From NCBI GenBank assembly GCA_009838975.1, contig VXQO01000096.1, positions 1 through 52,311 on the forward strand: DNA of 52,311 bases. The letters are read 5' to 3'. Shown one piece after another: positions 1 to 7,766 of this stretch. Source of the stretch: Gemmatimonadota bacterium. GTDB taxonomy: Bacteria; Gemmatimonadota; Gemmatimonadetes; Longimicrobiales; Gaopeijiaceae. The translations under genes and the position numbers were made by a program. Position 1 is the first letter of the stretch; each line of letters opens with the position of its first letter. The notes under the pieces were generated by a model. The model was given only the letters and a program-made list of their open reading frames with translations. It was not told where the DNA came from and did no database searches.

Positions 1-65
1 AGCCATACTGAAAGGTAAGCAATGAGTCAGCTTGAATCAAGGGCACAATCACCGCTGGATTGGTC

Positions 66-106
66 ATGTAAACACAACACGACAAAATGTCGTGAGGTGT
101 TTACAT
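66..106. terminator. Imperfect inverted repeat (hairpin)
   Basis: A 10-bp arm at 66-75 (ATGTAAACAC) pairs perfectly with 97-106. After a 3-nt mismatch there is a second 6-bp stem, 79-84 with 88-93 (ACGACA/TGTCGT), around an AAA loop. It lies about 20 bp beyond the stop of the minus-strand coiled-coil gene, so it could act as its terminator, but no T-run follows on either strand. An operator for a gene outside the window is the alternative. Confidence 0.4.
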
Positions 107-128
107 CCGGAGGCGCGTGTCCGAGTCG

Positions 129-707
129 CTATTGCGTCCTGAGTTCTCCCCGCACGTCGCCTTCCCGCCAGATCGAGGTCAGCACATCCACCGCACCCGC
201 CAGCCTGGCAGTGTCGGTACCAAGTTCTTCCATCTTCGTCCGCAGGGTCCTGCTATCCTCTTCCATCCTTGTCCGCAGGGCCCCGATCTCCTCTTCCATC
301 TTTGTCCTCAGGGCCGTGCTCTCCTGGGCGATCCGGTCTCCGATCGACGCGTGAGCCCGCCGACTTTCCCGCTGCATGCCGGAGAGAAGATCACGCGTCT
401 CGATGCGTACCGCAGAGACCAGGTCGCGCAACGCGAAGATCGAATCGCGGTTCGCTGCGATGGCGCTGCGATTCCTGGCGATCTCCCCGCGATTCCCGGC
501 GATCTCCCCGCGGAGTTCATCGCGGAGCTTGTCGCGCATTTCCGCCAGTGTCCTGTCCCTCTCCTTGTTGACCTGGGCCACCGCTTCCGACAGCATAGCG
601 CCCACGCGTGGGCGCACGAACCACGTCCAGCCGGCGCCCATGACAGCGGCCACGCCGACGATCGTCTGAATCGAGGTCGGGATCGATTCCCAGACCGGGG
701 TTCCCAC
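129..707 (-). CDS. Membrane-anchored hendecad/heptad coiled-coil protein, function unknown
   Basis: A 192-residue protein. The GTG at 707 is chosen because AGGAGG lies 7 nt upstream; the frame stays open further upstream but without a good start. Residues about 12-32 (around TIVGVAAVMGAGWTWF) form one hydrophobic segment, so the protein is probably anchored in the inner membrane by its N-terminus. The rest is charged and helical. A stretch of heptads of the type xIAxNRx is followed by three 11-residue units of the type ALRTKMEEExG (hendecads), encoded by a 33-bp tandem DNA repeat. It resembles small coiled-coil proteins of the DUF1640 style in general architecture only. No enzyme motif is visible. 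It is divergent from the cyclophilin gene. Confidence 0.7.
   Translation of the reverse strand: MGTPVWESIPTSIQTIVGVAAVMGAGWTWFVRPRVGAMLSEAVAQVNKERDRTLAEMRDKLRDELRGEIAGNRGEIARNRSAIAANRDSIFALRDLVSAVRIETRDLLSGMQRESRRAHASIGDRIAQESTALRTKMEEEIGALRTRMEEDSRTLRTKMEELGTDTARLAGAVDVLTSIWREGDVRGELRTQ
226..324. repeat. 33-bp tandem repeat, three copies
   Basis: Units at 226-258, 259-291 and 292-324 all begin TCTTCCATC and differ at a few positions. They lie inside the minus-strand coiled-coil gene and encode three 11-residue hendecad units, so copy-number change would lengthen or shorten the coil without shifting the frame. Confidence 0.8.
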
Positions 708-1000
708 GCCTAATTCCTCCTGGAAGAAAAGTCCAGCGAACACCGGATAATACTCCTGTGAGATGCGATTTGCGAGGGGCGACCGATGCGCGTTCCGCAA
801 AGGTCGACCGGGATCCGGGGCGAAGCCATGGCTGGATGGGACGTGGTGTGCCGGGCAGGGCAACGGGCCCCGGGTGGCCGTGGCTGTCGGCGCCGTGCCA
901 GACGGGGTAGGTTGACGGCGAAGGTGTCGTGAGGGACCCCAGGCGCAACCCGGCTTGCCGCGATGACCGGGCCGCTCCACACAGCGAGGACGGAGGAGTC
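708..1000. other. Divergent intergenic region
   Basis: This gap separates the coiled-coil gene (minus) from the cyclophilin gene (plus) and must hold both promoters. Apart from the AGGAGG (plus-strand TCCTCC at 715-720) before the GTG at 707, and GGAGGAG just before the ATG at 1001, I see no clear promoter, repeat or small gene. Open frames across it read as low-quality Arg/Pro-rich translations. Confidence 0.5.
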
Positions 1001-1708
1001 ATGAAGACGAATCCCCGAAGGCTATGGACGGTGGCAATTCTCCCCGTCGCCGCACTCCTGCCCGTCGCCTGCGCTGGAGACGGCGGGGGCGGCACCGATG
1101 ACGCCGAGCTTTCTGCAAACAGGGCTCTGTACTTTCCGGACCAACTGGTCGAGACTGCGCCCGAGAGCTTCCGTGCACGGTTCGAGACGACCAAGGGCGC
1201 GTTCGTGATCGAGGTCGACCGGGCCCAGGCTCCCAACGGCGCCGACCGCTTCTACAACCTGGTGAAGAACGGCTATTTCGACGGCGTGCGGTTCTTCCGG
1301 GTCATCGAGGGTTTCATGGCCCAGTTCGGGATGCACGGCGAGCCGCAGGTGCAGGTGCGATGGTCGGCCGCGAGTATTGCGGACGACCGGGTGACCGCGT
1401 CCAACATCCGCGGGACCGTGACGTTCGCGATGAGGGGGCCCAACACCCGCACGACGCAGCTCTTCATCAACCTGGTGAACAACTCGGGGCTCGACGCCGA
1501 CGGCTTCGCGCCGATCGGCAGCGTTGTGGAGGGGATGGATGTCGTGGACCGGATCCATTCCGGGTACGGGGAGCTCGCCGACAGGGGTGGGAACGGCCCG
1601 ATCGTGCAGAACATCGCGGCCAGAGGCAACGAATACCTGGCGGAGAGCTTTCCCGAGATGGATTACGTCGTGTCCGCGGTTCTGGTCGAGCCGGCGGGGG
1701 ACGAATAG
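1001..1708 (+). CDS. Peptidyl-prolyl cis-trans isomerase, cyclophilin type, lipoprotein
   Basis: A 235-residue protein starting at the ATG preceded by GGAGGAG. The N-terminus is a lipoprotein-like signal (basic MKTNPRR, hydrophobic stretch, then LPVAC), so it is probably exported and lipid-anchored. The cyclophilin core follows: a strand FVIEVDRAQAP, then FFRVIEGFMAQFG, which carries the catalytic Arg-type motif seen in CypA (FHRIIPGFM), then TVTFAM and TTQLFIN. It should catalyse proline isomerisation during folding of periplasmic or outer-membrane proteins, which suits a genome rich in barrels and lipoproteins. It stands alone on its strand and converges with the DUF2461 gene, 21 bp away. 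Confidence 0.9.
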   Translation: MKTNPRRLWTVAILPVAALLPVACAGDGGGGTDDAELSANRALYFPDQLVETAPESFRARFETTKGAFVIEVDRAQAPNGADRFYNLVKNGYFDGVRFFRVIEGFMAQFGMHGEPQVQVRWSAASIADDRVTASNIRGTVTFAMRGPNTRTTQLFINLVNNSGLDADGFAPIGSVVEGMDVVDRIHSGYGELADRGGNGPIVQNIAARGNEYLAESFPEMDYVVSAVLVEPAGDE

Positions 1709-1729
1709 GAGGGGATCAGCGCGCGGGGA

Positions 1730-2416
1730 TCAGTAGGGGACGCCGACGGCCCCGCAGAGCCAGCGCTGAAAGGGCGAAGCCGCCTGGCACAGCCGCGTGA
1801 AGGTGTCCAGGAACCCGGCTGACATCAGTGCTTCCTCGCTCAGCGTCGCGACCCCGATGAAGTCCTTTCGGCGCAGGTCCTCGATGAGCGGGTGGTCTAT
1901 GCTGAAGCCCTTTGGGGCCCTGACGAGGGAATCTCCGGCGAGTTCGAATGTCTTGCTGAAGCGCGGGTCGCGCGAGGCCGCTTGCCAGCTTGCCGCGTCC
2001 TCGTCGATCGCCTCGCGGATCTTCCGCAGCGTGGGGCCGCCCGGGCGCCAGATGCCGCCGCCCATGAAGCAGTTGCCGGGCTGGATGTGCAGGTAGAAGC
2101 CGGGCGCGTGGGCGTCCCTGTACGCCTCGTGCCGAAAGTGGATCCCGGTGTGGATCTTGTACGGCGTCTTGTCCTTCGAGAAGCGGGTGTCGCGGTAGAT
2201 GCGAAAGAGCGAGCCCCCGTTCGCCCTGGGGTCGGCGCGGAAGTGCGGGCTGATTCCCTTGAGCGGCTCGGCGAAGTCGCTGATGAAGCGGAGCGCGGGC
2301 TCCTTGATGTCGTGGTCGTAGCGTGACTTGTTGGCGCGAAACCACTCCCGGTTGTTGTTGTTGGCCAGTTCGTTCAGGAACGCGAAGGTGCGGGCGGTGA
2401 AGCTGGCGTCGGTCAT
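1730..2416 (-). CDS. DUF2461 domain-containing protein (TIGR02453 family)
   Basis: A 228-residue protein beginning MTDASFTARTFAFLNELANN. The pattern is typical of the DUF2461/TIGR02453 family: N-terminal FLxxLxxNNxREWF, then LFRIYRDTRFSKDKTPYK, HIQPGNCFMGGGIW, and a C-terminal KGF(S)xDHPLIEDLRRKDF. Its biochemical function is not established; family members are cytoplasmic, and no signal peptide is seen here. The frame remains open 195 codons upstream, but that part overlaps the oppositely oriented SRPBCC gene and lacks family similarity, so the ATG at 2416 is preferred even though no strong ribosome-binding site is seen. It is divergent from the SRPBCC gene with about 70 bp between starts. 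Confidence 0.88.
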   Translation of the reverse strand: MTDASFTARTFAFLNELANNNNREWFRANKSRYDHDIKEPALRFISDFAEPLKGISPHFRADPRANGGSLFRIYRDTRFSKDKTPYKIHTGIHFRHEAYRDAHAPGFYLHIQPGNCFMGGGIWRPGGPTLRKIREAIDEDAASWQAASRDPRFSKTFELAGDSLVRAPKGFSIDHPLIEDLRRKDFIGVATLSEEALMSAGFLDTFTRLCQAASPFQRWLCGAVGVPY

Positions 2417-2485
2417 GGGATGTGGCCTGTCGGTTGAGGGGGCGGTAAGATCAGCGGGCCGACAACTACGGTATCTGAACCGGGG

Positions 2486-2962
2486 ATGCAACATAACATG
2501 ACACGAACCCAACTCAGCCGGACGATCGATGCACCCGTCGACGTGGTCTTCTCGACCGTTTCCGACATCTCCCACTTCTCGAAGGCGGTTCCGCACATCG
2601 TGAACGTGGAGTTTCTTTCCGAGGTGAGGACGGGGGTTGGCGCACGGTTCCGTGAAACGCGCGTGATGGGGAGCAGGGAGGCCACGACGGAACTGGAGTT
2701 GACCGAGTTTGCCACGAATGAGCATGTGCGTTTCGTGTCGGACCAGGGGGGCACGGTGTGGGACACGGTCTTCTCGGTGACTCCCGTCGCGGACGGCCGG
2801 ACCACCCGGCTGGACATGGTGATGGAGGCGCGTCCCCACAGGCTTCTTGCCAGGCTGATGGTCCCTCTCATGAAGAAGGTCATCGCCAAGGCGATCGCGG
2901 CCGACCTCGAAGCGCTGAAGAGCTACGCCGAGCGGTTGGCCGGGGAGCCCGCCGACACCTAG
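2486..2962 (+). CDS. SRPBCC (START-like/polyketide cyclase-dehydrase) family protein
   Basis: A 158-residue protein. It opens with the classic SRPBCC signature TRTIDAPVDVVFSTVSDI, where a strand is followed by the helix that caps the ligand cavity. It ends with an amphipathic helix (KKVIAKAIAADLEALKSYAE). Such proteins bind hydrophobic ligands, and the exact ligand cannot be inferred. An alternative start is the ATG four codons later (MTRTQL), which fits the family better by length. It leads the plus-strand gene run: the uracil-DNA glycosylase starts 4 bp after its stop, so the two are likely co-transcribed. Confidence 0.85.
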   Translation: MQHNMTRTQLSRTIDAPVDVVFSTVSDISHFSKAVPHIVNVEFLSEVRTGVGARFRETRVMGSREATTELELTEFATNEHVRFVSDQGGTVWDTVFSVTPVADGRTTRLDMVMEARPHRLLARLMVPLMKKVIAKAIAADLEALKSYAERLAGEPADT

Positions 2963-2966
2963 CAGA

Positions 2967-3692
2967 ATGGGTGCGGCGGACATGCCGGACGATCTGCGCA
3001 AGCTGCGCGACGAGTTGGTTCAGTGTCGCCGGTGCCCGCGTCTGGTGGCGTGGCGCGAGAAGGTCGCCGCCGAGAAGCGCGCCGCCTTTCGCGACGACGA
3101 GTACTGGGGCAGGCCCGTTCCCGGTTTCGGTGATCCGGCGGCCTCGGTGCTCGTGGTTGGCCTGGCTCCCGCCGCGCACGGGGCGAACCGCACGGGACGC
3201 ATGTTCACCGGCGATCGTGCGGGGGACTGGCTGTACCGGGCGATGCACCGGGCCGGGTTCGCCAACCAGGCCCTCAGCCGGGATCGCCGGGATGGCCTCG
3301 AGTTGACCGGTGCCTACGTGACGGCGGGCGTGCGGTGCGCGCCGCCCCACAACCGGCCCACTACAGACGAGCGCGACCGGTGCGGGGAGTTTCTGCGCCG
3401 TGAGATCGACATCCTCTGGCCCGGCCTCCACACGATCGTGGCCCTGGGCGGCTTCGCGTTCGGCGTCGTCCTGCGCATGCTGGCCGAGCGCGGCCTCGCC
3501 ATCCCGCGCCCGCGTCCGCGCTTCGGGCACGGCGTCGAGGTCGACCTGGGCCCCGTGACCCTGATCGGGTCCTATCACCCCAGCCAGCAGAACACGTTTA
3601 CCGGCAAGCTCACCGAGCCTATGTTCGACGCGATCTGGCAACGCGCGGCCGAGCGGGTCAGGGACGGTTCCAGCGACTCCCGGGAGGCATGA
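2967..3692 (+). CDS. Type 5 (UdgB-like) Fe-S uracil-DNA glycosylase
   Basis: A 241-residue protein that should excise uracil (and in family 5 also other damaged bases) from DNA as the first step of base-excision repair. Four cysteines fit a 4Fe-4S cluster: the CRRC pair near residues 20-23 and two more in GVRCAPPHN and DRCGEF. Motif GLAPAAHGANRTGRMFTGD is the family's uracil-binding loop. YHPSQQNTFTGKL near the C-terminus is the DNA-contacting HPSxxN motif. The start is the ATG at 2967, with a second ATG five codons later. The stop overlaps the start of the M19 gene (ATGA), so translation is probably coupled, although the functional link is not obvious. Confidence 0.93.
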   Translation: MGAADMPDDLRKLRDELVQCRRCPRLVAWREKVAAEKRAAFRDDEYWGRPVPGFGDPAASVLVVGLAPAAHGANRTGRMFTGDRAGDWLYRAMHRAGFANQALSRDRRDGLELTGAYVTAGVRCAPPHNRPTTDERDRCGEFLRREIDILWPGLHTIVALGGFAFGVVLRMLAERGLAIPRPRPRFGHGVEVDLGPVTLIGSYHPSQQNTFTGKLTEPMFDAIWQRAAERVRDGSSDSREA

Positions 3693-4834
3693 TGAATCGG
3701 CGTGACTTTGTGAAGGGACTGGCGGCGGCCGGGGCGGTGTCGGGTGTGGCGGCTGGCGGGGCCGCGTCCGGTGCGGCGGCGATTGGGCCCGTGGCCGGCG
3801 CGGGGACCGACAAGGGCGCTGGCGGCGACGGATCTGCGTCGCCCCTGACTCAGGACGACATCGTGGTAGACGGCCTCTTCGCGGGTGCGATGCGGCTGTC
3901 CCACCTGCGCGAAATGCAGGAAGGCGGGGCTCACTGCGGGGTGGCCGGTGGCCCGTCCGACATGGCCAGTTACGCGGCGCTGCTCCGCTTTTTCGACGAA
4001 TACGCGGACGAAGTCGTCCTGGCCAAATCGGTCGCCGAGATTCGCGCGGCCCACGCACGCGGTCTCGTCTCCAACGTCTTCTGCTGGCAGTCGGCCACCG
4101 TGCTTGGCGACTCCTTCAACTCACCGCTCGGGACCGCGGCCACGTCGCTTCGCGCCTTCCAGGAAATTGGCCTCCGCCAGGTTGGCCTCTGCTACAACGT
4201 CGCGAACGCGTTCGGGTCCGGCTGTCTCGAGCCCGAAGGACCGCTGACGCGAGCCGGGCGCCGCCTGGTCGAGGAAATGCACTCGCTGGGCATCATCCTC
4301 GACGTGGGTGGGCACACCGGCGAGCGAACCACGCTCGACGCCATAGCGATCTCCGACGGCGTTCCTGTCATCTGCAGCCACACCAACATTGCCGCGATCG
4401 CGGACAACTACCGCTGCATCAGCGACCGGGTCATCGACGCCATCGCCGGGACCGGTGGCGTGATCGGCATCACGGCGGTCAACGACTTCCACGTGCGCGG
4501 GCGCGGGAACACGGGGCCCACGCCGCATGTGGGCATCGAGGAGCACGTGGACCAGTACGACTACATCAGGGACCGCGTGGGTGTGGACCACGTTGGCATG
4601 GGCACCGACTTCGTGGGCGGCATGGCGATTCCCTACGGGGGCGGCATCAACGCCGAGATCATCACCACGGACATGGTGAGCGAGCCGTGGCGCTTCATTC
4701 GCGGTTTCGAGAGCATCGCCGAGCTGCCCAATGTGATCGACGGGCTGCGGCGGCGGGGATGGACGGACGAAGAAGTCCGCAAGGCAATGGGAGCCAACTG
4801 GCTCCGGGTTTACCAGCAGGTCTGGGGAGGTTGA
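3689..4834 (+). CDS. Tat-exported M19 (renal dipeptidase-like) protein with missing metal ligands
   Basis: A 381-residue protein with a twin-arginine signal (NRRDFVKGLAAAGAV), so it is exported folded. The fold of peptidase M19 is recognisable from residues 180 on: LTRAGRRLVEEMHSLGIILDV, VICSHTN, GGVIGI and VGVDHVGMGTDF. However, the N-terminal metal motif (usually DGHND) reads VVDGLFAG, lacking both His and Asp, and the position of the bridging Glu (usually IEGGH) reads FCWQS. The two later His residues and the Asp of GTDF remain. Standard binuclear-zinc dipeptidase chemistry is therefore doubtful; it may have another activity or be a binding protein. It overlaps the preceding glycosylase gene by 4 bp and is followed 3 bp later by a CocE hydrolase. 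Confidence 0.85.
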   Translation: MMNRRDFVKGLAAAGAVSGVAAGGAASGAAAIGPVAGAGTDKGAGGDGSASPLTQDDIVVDGLFAGAMRLSHLREMQEGGAHCGVAGGPSDMASYAALLRFFDEYADEVVLAKSVAEIRAAHARGLVSNVFCWQSATVLGDSFNSPLGTAATSLRAFQEIGLRQVGLCYNVANAFGSGCLEPEGPLTRAGRRLVEEMHSLGIILDVGGHTGERTTLDAIAISDGVPVICSHTNIAAIADNYRCISDRVIDAIAGTGGVIGITAVNDFHVRGRGNTGPTPHVGIEEHVDQYDYIRDRVGVDHVGMGTDFVGGMAIPYGGGINAEIITTDMVSEPWRFIRGFESIAELPNVIDGLRRRGWTDEEVRKAMGANWLRVYQQVWGG

Positions 4835-4837
4835 ACA

Positions 4838-6706
4838 ATGCGTGTGCGCACTCTTCTGGTTGTCGCGGCGGCTGCGGGTCTCGCGGCGTGTGATTCGAGC
4901 GGCGGAGCGCCGGAACAGGAAAGCCCCGCGGTGGAAGCGGCGGCGGTGGTCGGCGGCGGGGGCATGGCCGAAATCGTATCGGCCGGAGTCCTCGAAGACG
5001 AGGGAGTGGAAGGGGTTTTCAGGGAGATAGGGTACGCGCCCATGCCCGATGGCGTGCGCCTCGCGTACATCTCCTACCGCCCGGCGGAGGAGGGACAGTA
5101 CCCGGTCATCCTCGACTACGACGCCTACGAGAGCGGCGGTGCGGACATCGCCACGAACGCCTGGTTCCAGAAGGCCGTCCGGAACGGCTACGCGGTGGTC
5201 GGGGCGAACGTGCGCGGGAGCGGATGCTCGGAGGGCGCGACGTTCAGCGTCTTCCACCCGAAGCAGGGACCGGACGGCGCGGCTCTCGTCGAGTGGCTGG
5301 GCACGCGTCCCTGGAGCGACGGGAATGTGGGCATGTACGGAGTCTCCTACCCCGGCCACACCCAGTTTTTCACCGCGGCCGAGCACCCCGAACACCTGAA
5401 GGCGCTGGCCGCGGGCGGCCTGACCGCCTCGCTCTACCGGGAGGCGTTCCGCCCCGGCGGGATGTTCAACGTCGGCTTCGCGGCCTGGTGGGGTGAACTG
5501 GCGCAGCCCTGGATCGAGAACGTCGGGGTGGCGTTTCGGCTGGGTGCCGGAGACACCCACTGCGAGGCCGTACAGGCGGCGCAGCCCCGGAACATCACCT
5601 TCGAGGAGGTCCGGGATCACGAGTACCACGACCCGTACTGGGACGACCGGGCGACCGAGACCTACGTGGACGCGGTCGAGGTACCCATGATGATCATCCA
5701 GGGCTACCAGGACCAGCAGACGGCGATGGGCGGCCCGCGGCTCTTCGAGCGGCTGACCGGTCCCCGCAAGCTGATCCTGCAGAACGGCGGTCACGGGGTG
5801 GGCGGCAATGCGCTGGCCCACGAGCAGGTGCTTCGCTGGATGGACCGCTGGCTCAAGGGCGAGGAGAACGGAATCGAGGACGAGCCCGACGTGACCGTGC
5901 TCTTCGAGACCGGGGTAGTCGACGGGGAACTCCGGCCCAGCTGGGTGGAGACGTTCTCCGACTGGCCGGTGCCCGGGACCGAGCGCCGCAGCTGGAATCT
6001 GGGTGCGGACGGTTCACTGACCGCGGGTGCGCTCGGCGAGGGACAGACCGGGCCGCTCGGGTACGTCTATCCGATGGGCACCGAGCTTGTCGGGAACAAC
6101 GACATGTTCGCCATCCCGCCCGCGCCGCTGGGGTCGCTCATCTACCGCACGGCGCCCTTCGACGAAGATGTCCCGATTCTGGGGTCGGCGCGCCTGGTGC
6201 TGCACGCCAGCGCGGAAGCGGAAGACACCGACTTCATGGTCGTGCTCCACGACATCGGGCCGGACGGAGAGACGCTCTACCTCCAGAGGGCCTTCCTGCG
6301 CGCGTCGCACCGCGCGATCGACCCCGCGATGTCGTCCGAGCACTGGACGCACCACCCGCACGACCGCTCCGAGCCACTGGTGCCGGGCGAGGTCTACGAG
6401 TTCGTGATCTCGTTCCCGGAGGTGGGCCACGTCTTCCGCGCCGGCCACGCGCTCGAGCTGGCGATTCTGGCTCCGAGCGTGATTCCCGCGACGGACTGGG
6501 GTCCCATGCCGATCAACTTCCCCGGCATAAACACGGTAAACCACTCGGCCGACCACCCGTCCCGACTGGAGCTTCCGGTGGTGCCGAGCATGTCGGCCGA
6601 CGGTCCCCCGCCCCCGTGCGGGTCGCTCGAGTACCAGCCGTGCCGTCCCGGGTTCGTGCCCAACTTCACCGCGGCCGGGATGTCGCGAGACCTCGTGCGC
6701 AGGTGA
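4838..6706 (+). CDS. CocE/NonD family alpha/beta hydrolase (S15-like), lipoprotein
   Basis: A 622-residue protein starting at the ATG after GGAGGTTGAACA. Residues 1-18 form a lipoprotein signal ending LAAC (lipidated Cys18). The hydrolase core carries the nucleophile motif GVSYPG (Ser about 170), a likely acid in IIQGYQDQQ and His in LQNGGHGVGG. It is followed by the jelly-roll C-terminal domain of X-Pro dipeptidyl-peptidase/CocE proteins (RTAPFDEDVPILGSARL, then DTDFMVVLHDI). Members hydrolyse acyl esters or amides such as cocaine esters, glutaryl-7-ACA or X-Pro peptides; the substrate here is unknown. The adjoining M19-like gene suggests peptide-like compounds. The next gene starts 2 bp after the stop. 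Confidence 0.92.
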   Translation: MRVRTLLVVAAAAGLAACDSSGGAPEQESPAVEAAAVVGGGGMAEIVSAGVLEDEGVEGVFREIGYAPMPDGVRLAYISYRPAEEGQYPVILDYDAYESGGADIATNAWFQKAVRNGYAVVGANVRGSGCSEGATFSVFHPKQGPDGAALVEWLGTRPWSDGNVGMYGVSYPGHTQFFTAAEHPEHLKALAAGGLTASLYREAFRPGGMFNVGFAAWWGELAQPWIENVGVAFRLGAGDTHCEAVQAAQPRNITFEEVRDHEYHDPYWDDRATETYVDAVEVPMMIIQGYQDQQTAMGGPRLFERLTGPRKLILQNGGHGVGGNALAHEQVLRWMDRWLKGEENGIEDEPDVTVLFETGVVDGELRPSWVETFSDWPVPGTERRSWNLGADGSLTAGALGEGQTGPLGYVYPMGTELVGNNDMFAIPPAPLGSLIYRTAPFDEDVPILGSARLVLHASAEAEDTDFMVVLHDIGPDGETLYLQRAFLRASHRAIDPAMSSEHWTHHPHDRSEPLVPGEVYEFVISFPEVGHVFRAGHALELAILAPSVIPATDWGPMPINFPGINTVNHSADHPSRLELPVVPSMSADGPPPPCGSLEYQPCRPGFVPNFTAAGMSRDLVRR

Positions 6707-6707
6707 T

Positions 6708-7322
6708 GTGAAGCCCGACCACGAGTCGCTGCACCTGCTGCACCGGCTGCACCGGCTGCACCAGCGGGTGTTCGCTGACCCCGAGGTGCGCGCGGTGTTG
6801 GACGCGGGCTTTGTGCAGCTTGCTTTGGAGCTGAGGAGTCGTCCGGAGCCGCCGCATGCGACCTGTACCGTTCCGATCGAGTTGTTCACGGGCGTGGAGC
6901 AGGACCGGATCACGGCGGCGAGCGAGGACCGGGTCACGGCAGACAGGCACGACGATGTCCGGCTCTGCCGCCTCTTCCTCCTGCGGCGCGGCGCGCGGAT
7001 GGCCGTACCGGAGCGGCACCGCAACAGTGTGCAACGGCTGGTTTCGTATCGCGGGAGTGGCAGCATCCACCAGGGTGTTCCCGGCGGCGGCCCCGAGTCG
7101 CTCGGGCCGAGGGCGATCTACAGTCCAGGTGCTGATGACTCCGATCTCGCCCGCCACTGGGACATCGTGCCCGTGGGCGTCTGGCACTACCCGCAGGCGC
7201 ATGGCCGGGAAGACTGGGCGACCGTGACCTTCCATAGCGCGGCGGAAGGGGAGATTGTGGATGAGTTCTGGAATCAGCGACGTCACTCCTGGAGTGTAAG
7301 GAATCCCAAGGAGGAGCGATGA
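6708..7322 (+). CDS. Protein of unknown function, possibly cupin-like
   Basis: A 204-residue protein starting at a GTG 1 bp after the CocE stop; the coupling makes the start likely. The N-terminus contains a His/Leu repeat (LHLLHRLHRLH) from a 9-bp CTGCACCGG repetition. The C-terminal half has alternating short strands with conserved-looking Trp/His positions (WDIVPVGVWHYPQ, WATVTFHSAAEGEIVDEFW), which looks like a small beta-sandwich of cupin type, but I cannot assign metal ligands. No signal peptide is seen, so it is probably cytoplasmic. Its stop overlaps the next start (ATGA), so the two unknown proteins are probably made together. Identity unknown. Confidence 0.7.
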   Translation: MKPDHESLHLLHRLHRLHQRVFADPEVRAVLDAGFVQLALELRSRPEPPHATCTVPIELFTGVEQDRITAASEDRVTADRHDDVRLCRLFLLRRGARMAVPERHRNSVQRLVSYRGSGSIHQGVPGGGPESLGPRAIYSPGADDSDLARHWDIVPVGVWHYPQAHGREDWATVTFHSAAEGEIVDEFWNQRRHSWSVRNPKEER

Positions 7323-7615
7323 GGCGACCAACTGAAGACGAACAGGTCGTAATCGACTTGATCCTGTCCGGTGTCAACGAATTCGACGTGCCAGAGCGGA
7401 TCGGCATCACCTGGGCCGAGTACGCAGCGTGGTACGGTGACCCGGCCGGTACACGTGCCGGGCTTATTCGTCAGGCCAGGAGGGACTACACGGATGCTCA
7501 GGAACGCCTGCCGCCCGAAGAGCGGGCCGGACATGCGGAAAACGCCATTCTGCGTTTCAAGCAGAAGATTATCGACGAAGAAGTTGAGAGGATCATCCGG
7601 CAGAGCCAGGAATGA
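7319..7615 (+). CDS. Small helical protein of unknown function
   Basis: A 98-residue acidic, mostly helical protein (DEQVVIDLILSGVNEFDVPERIGI, later AENAILRFKQKIIDEEVERII). The start is preceded by GGAGG at the right distance and overlaps the stop of the upstream gene by 4 bp. No signal peptide, membrane segment or enzyme motif is visible. A partner of the 204-residue protein is the natural inference from the coupled arrangement. Last gene of the 2.5-7.6 kb run; 151 bp of apparently empty DNA follow. Confidence 0.72.
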   Translation: MRRPTEDEQVVIDLILSGVNEFDVPERIGITWAEYAAWYGDPAGTRAGLIRQARRDYTDAQERLPPEERAGHAENAILRFKQKIIDEEVERIIRQSQE

Positions 7616-7766
7616 CCAGCGGTTGCGCCGGGTTCGCCGTGAAAGACCAGGTTTGCGGATGAGCAATGGCACGGCAGTACTCACACTGGAGCATGAGGAT
7701 GTCCACCCTCACGTAACGTCAGGGTTAACGGAAACGAAATGCCGGTGCCCCGGCGACGGTAGAGTC

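Noticed and set aside
22-354. A 110-codon plus-strand frame at the left edge
   Set aside because: Ser/Arg-rich translation lying opposite the coiled-coil gene; no ribosome-binding site or family.
4121-5821. A 566-codon minus-strand frame opposite the M19 and CocE genes
   Set aside because: It spans two genes with good motifs on the other strand and has no recognisable domain.
6730-6762. CTGCACCGG microsatellite-like repetition
   Set aside because: It is a short coding repeat (LHRLHRLH) in an otherwise ordinary reading frame; too short to call a repeat element.
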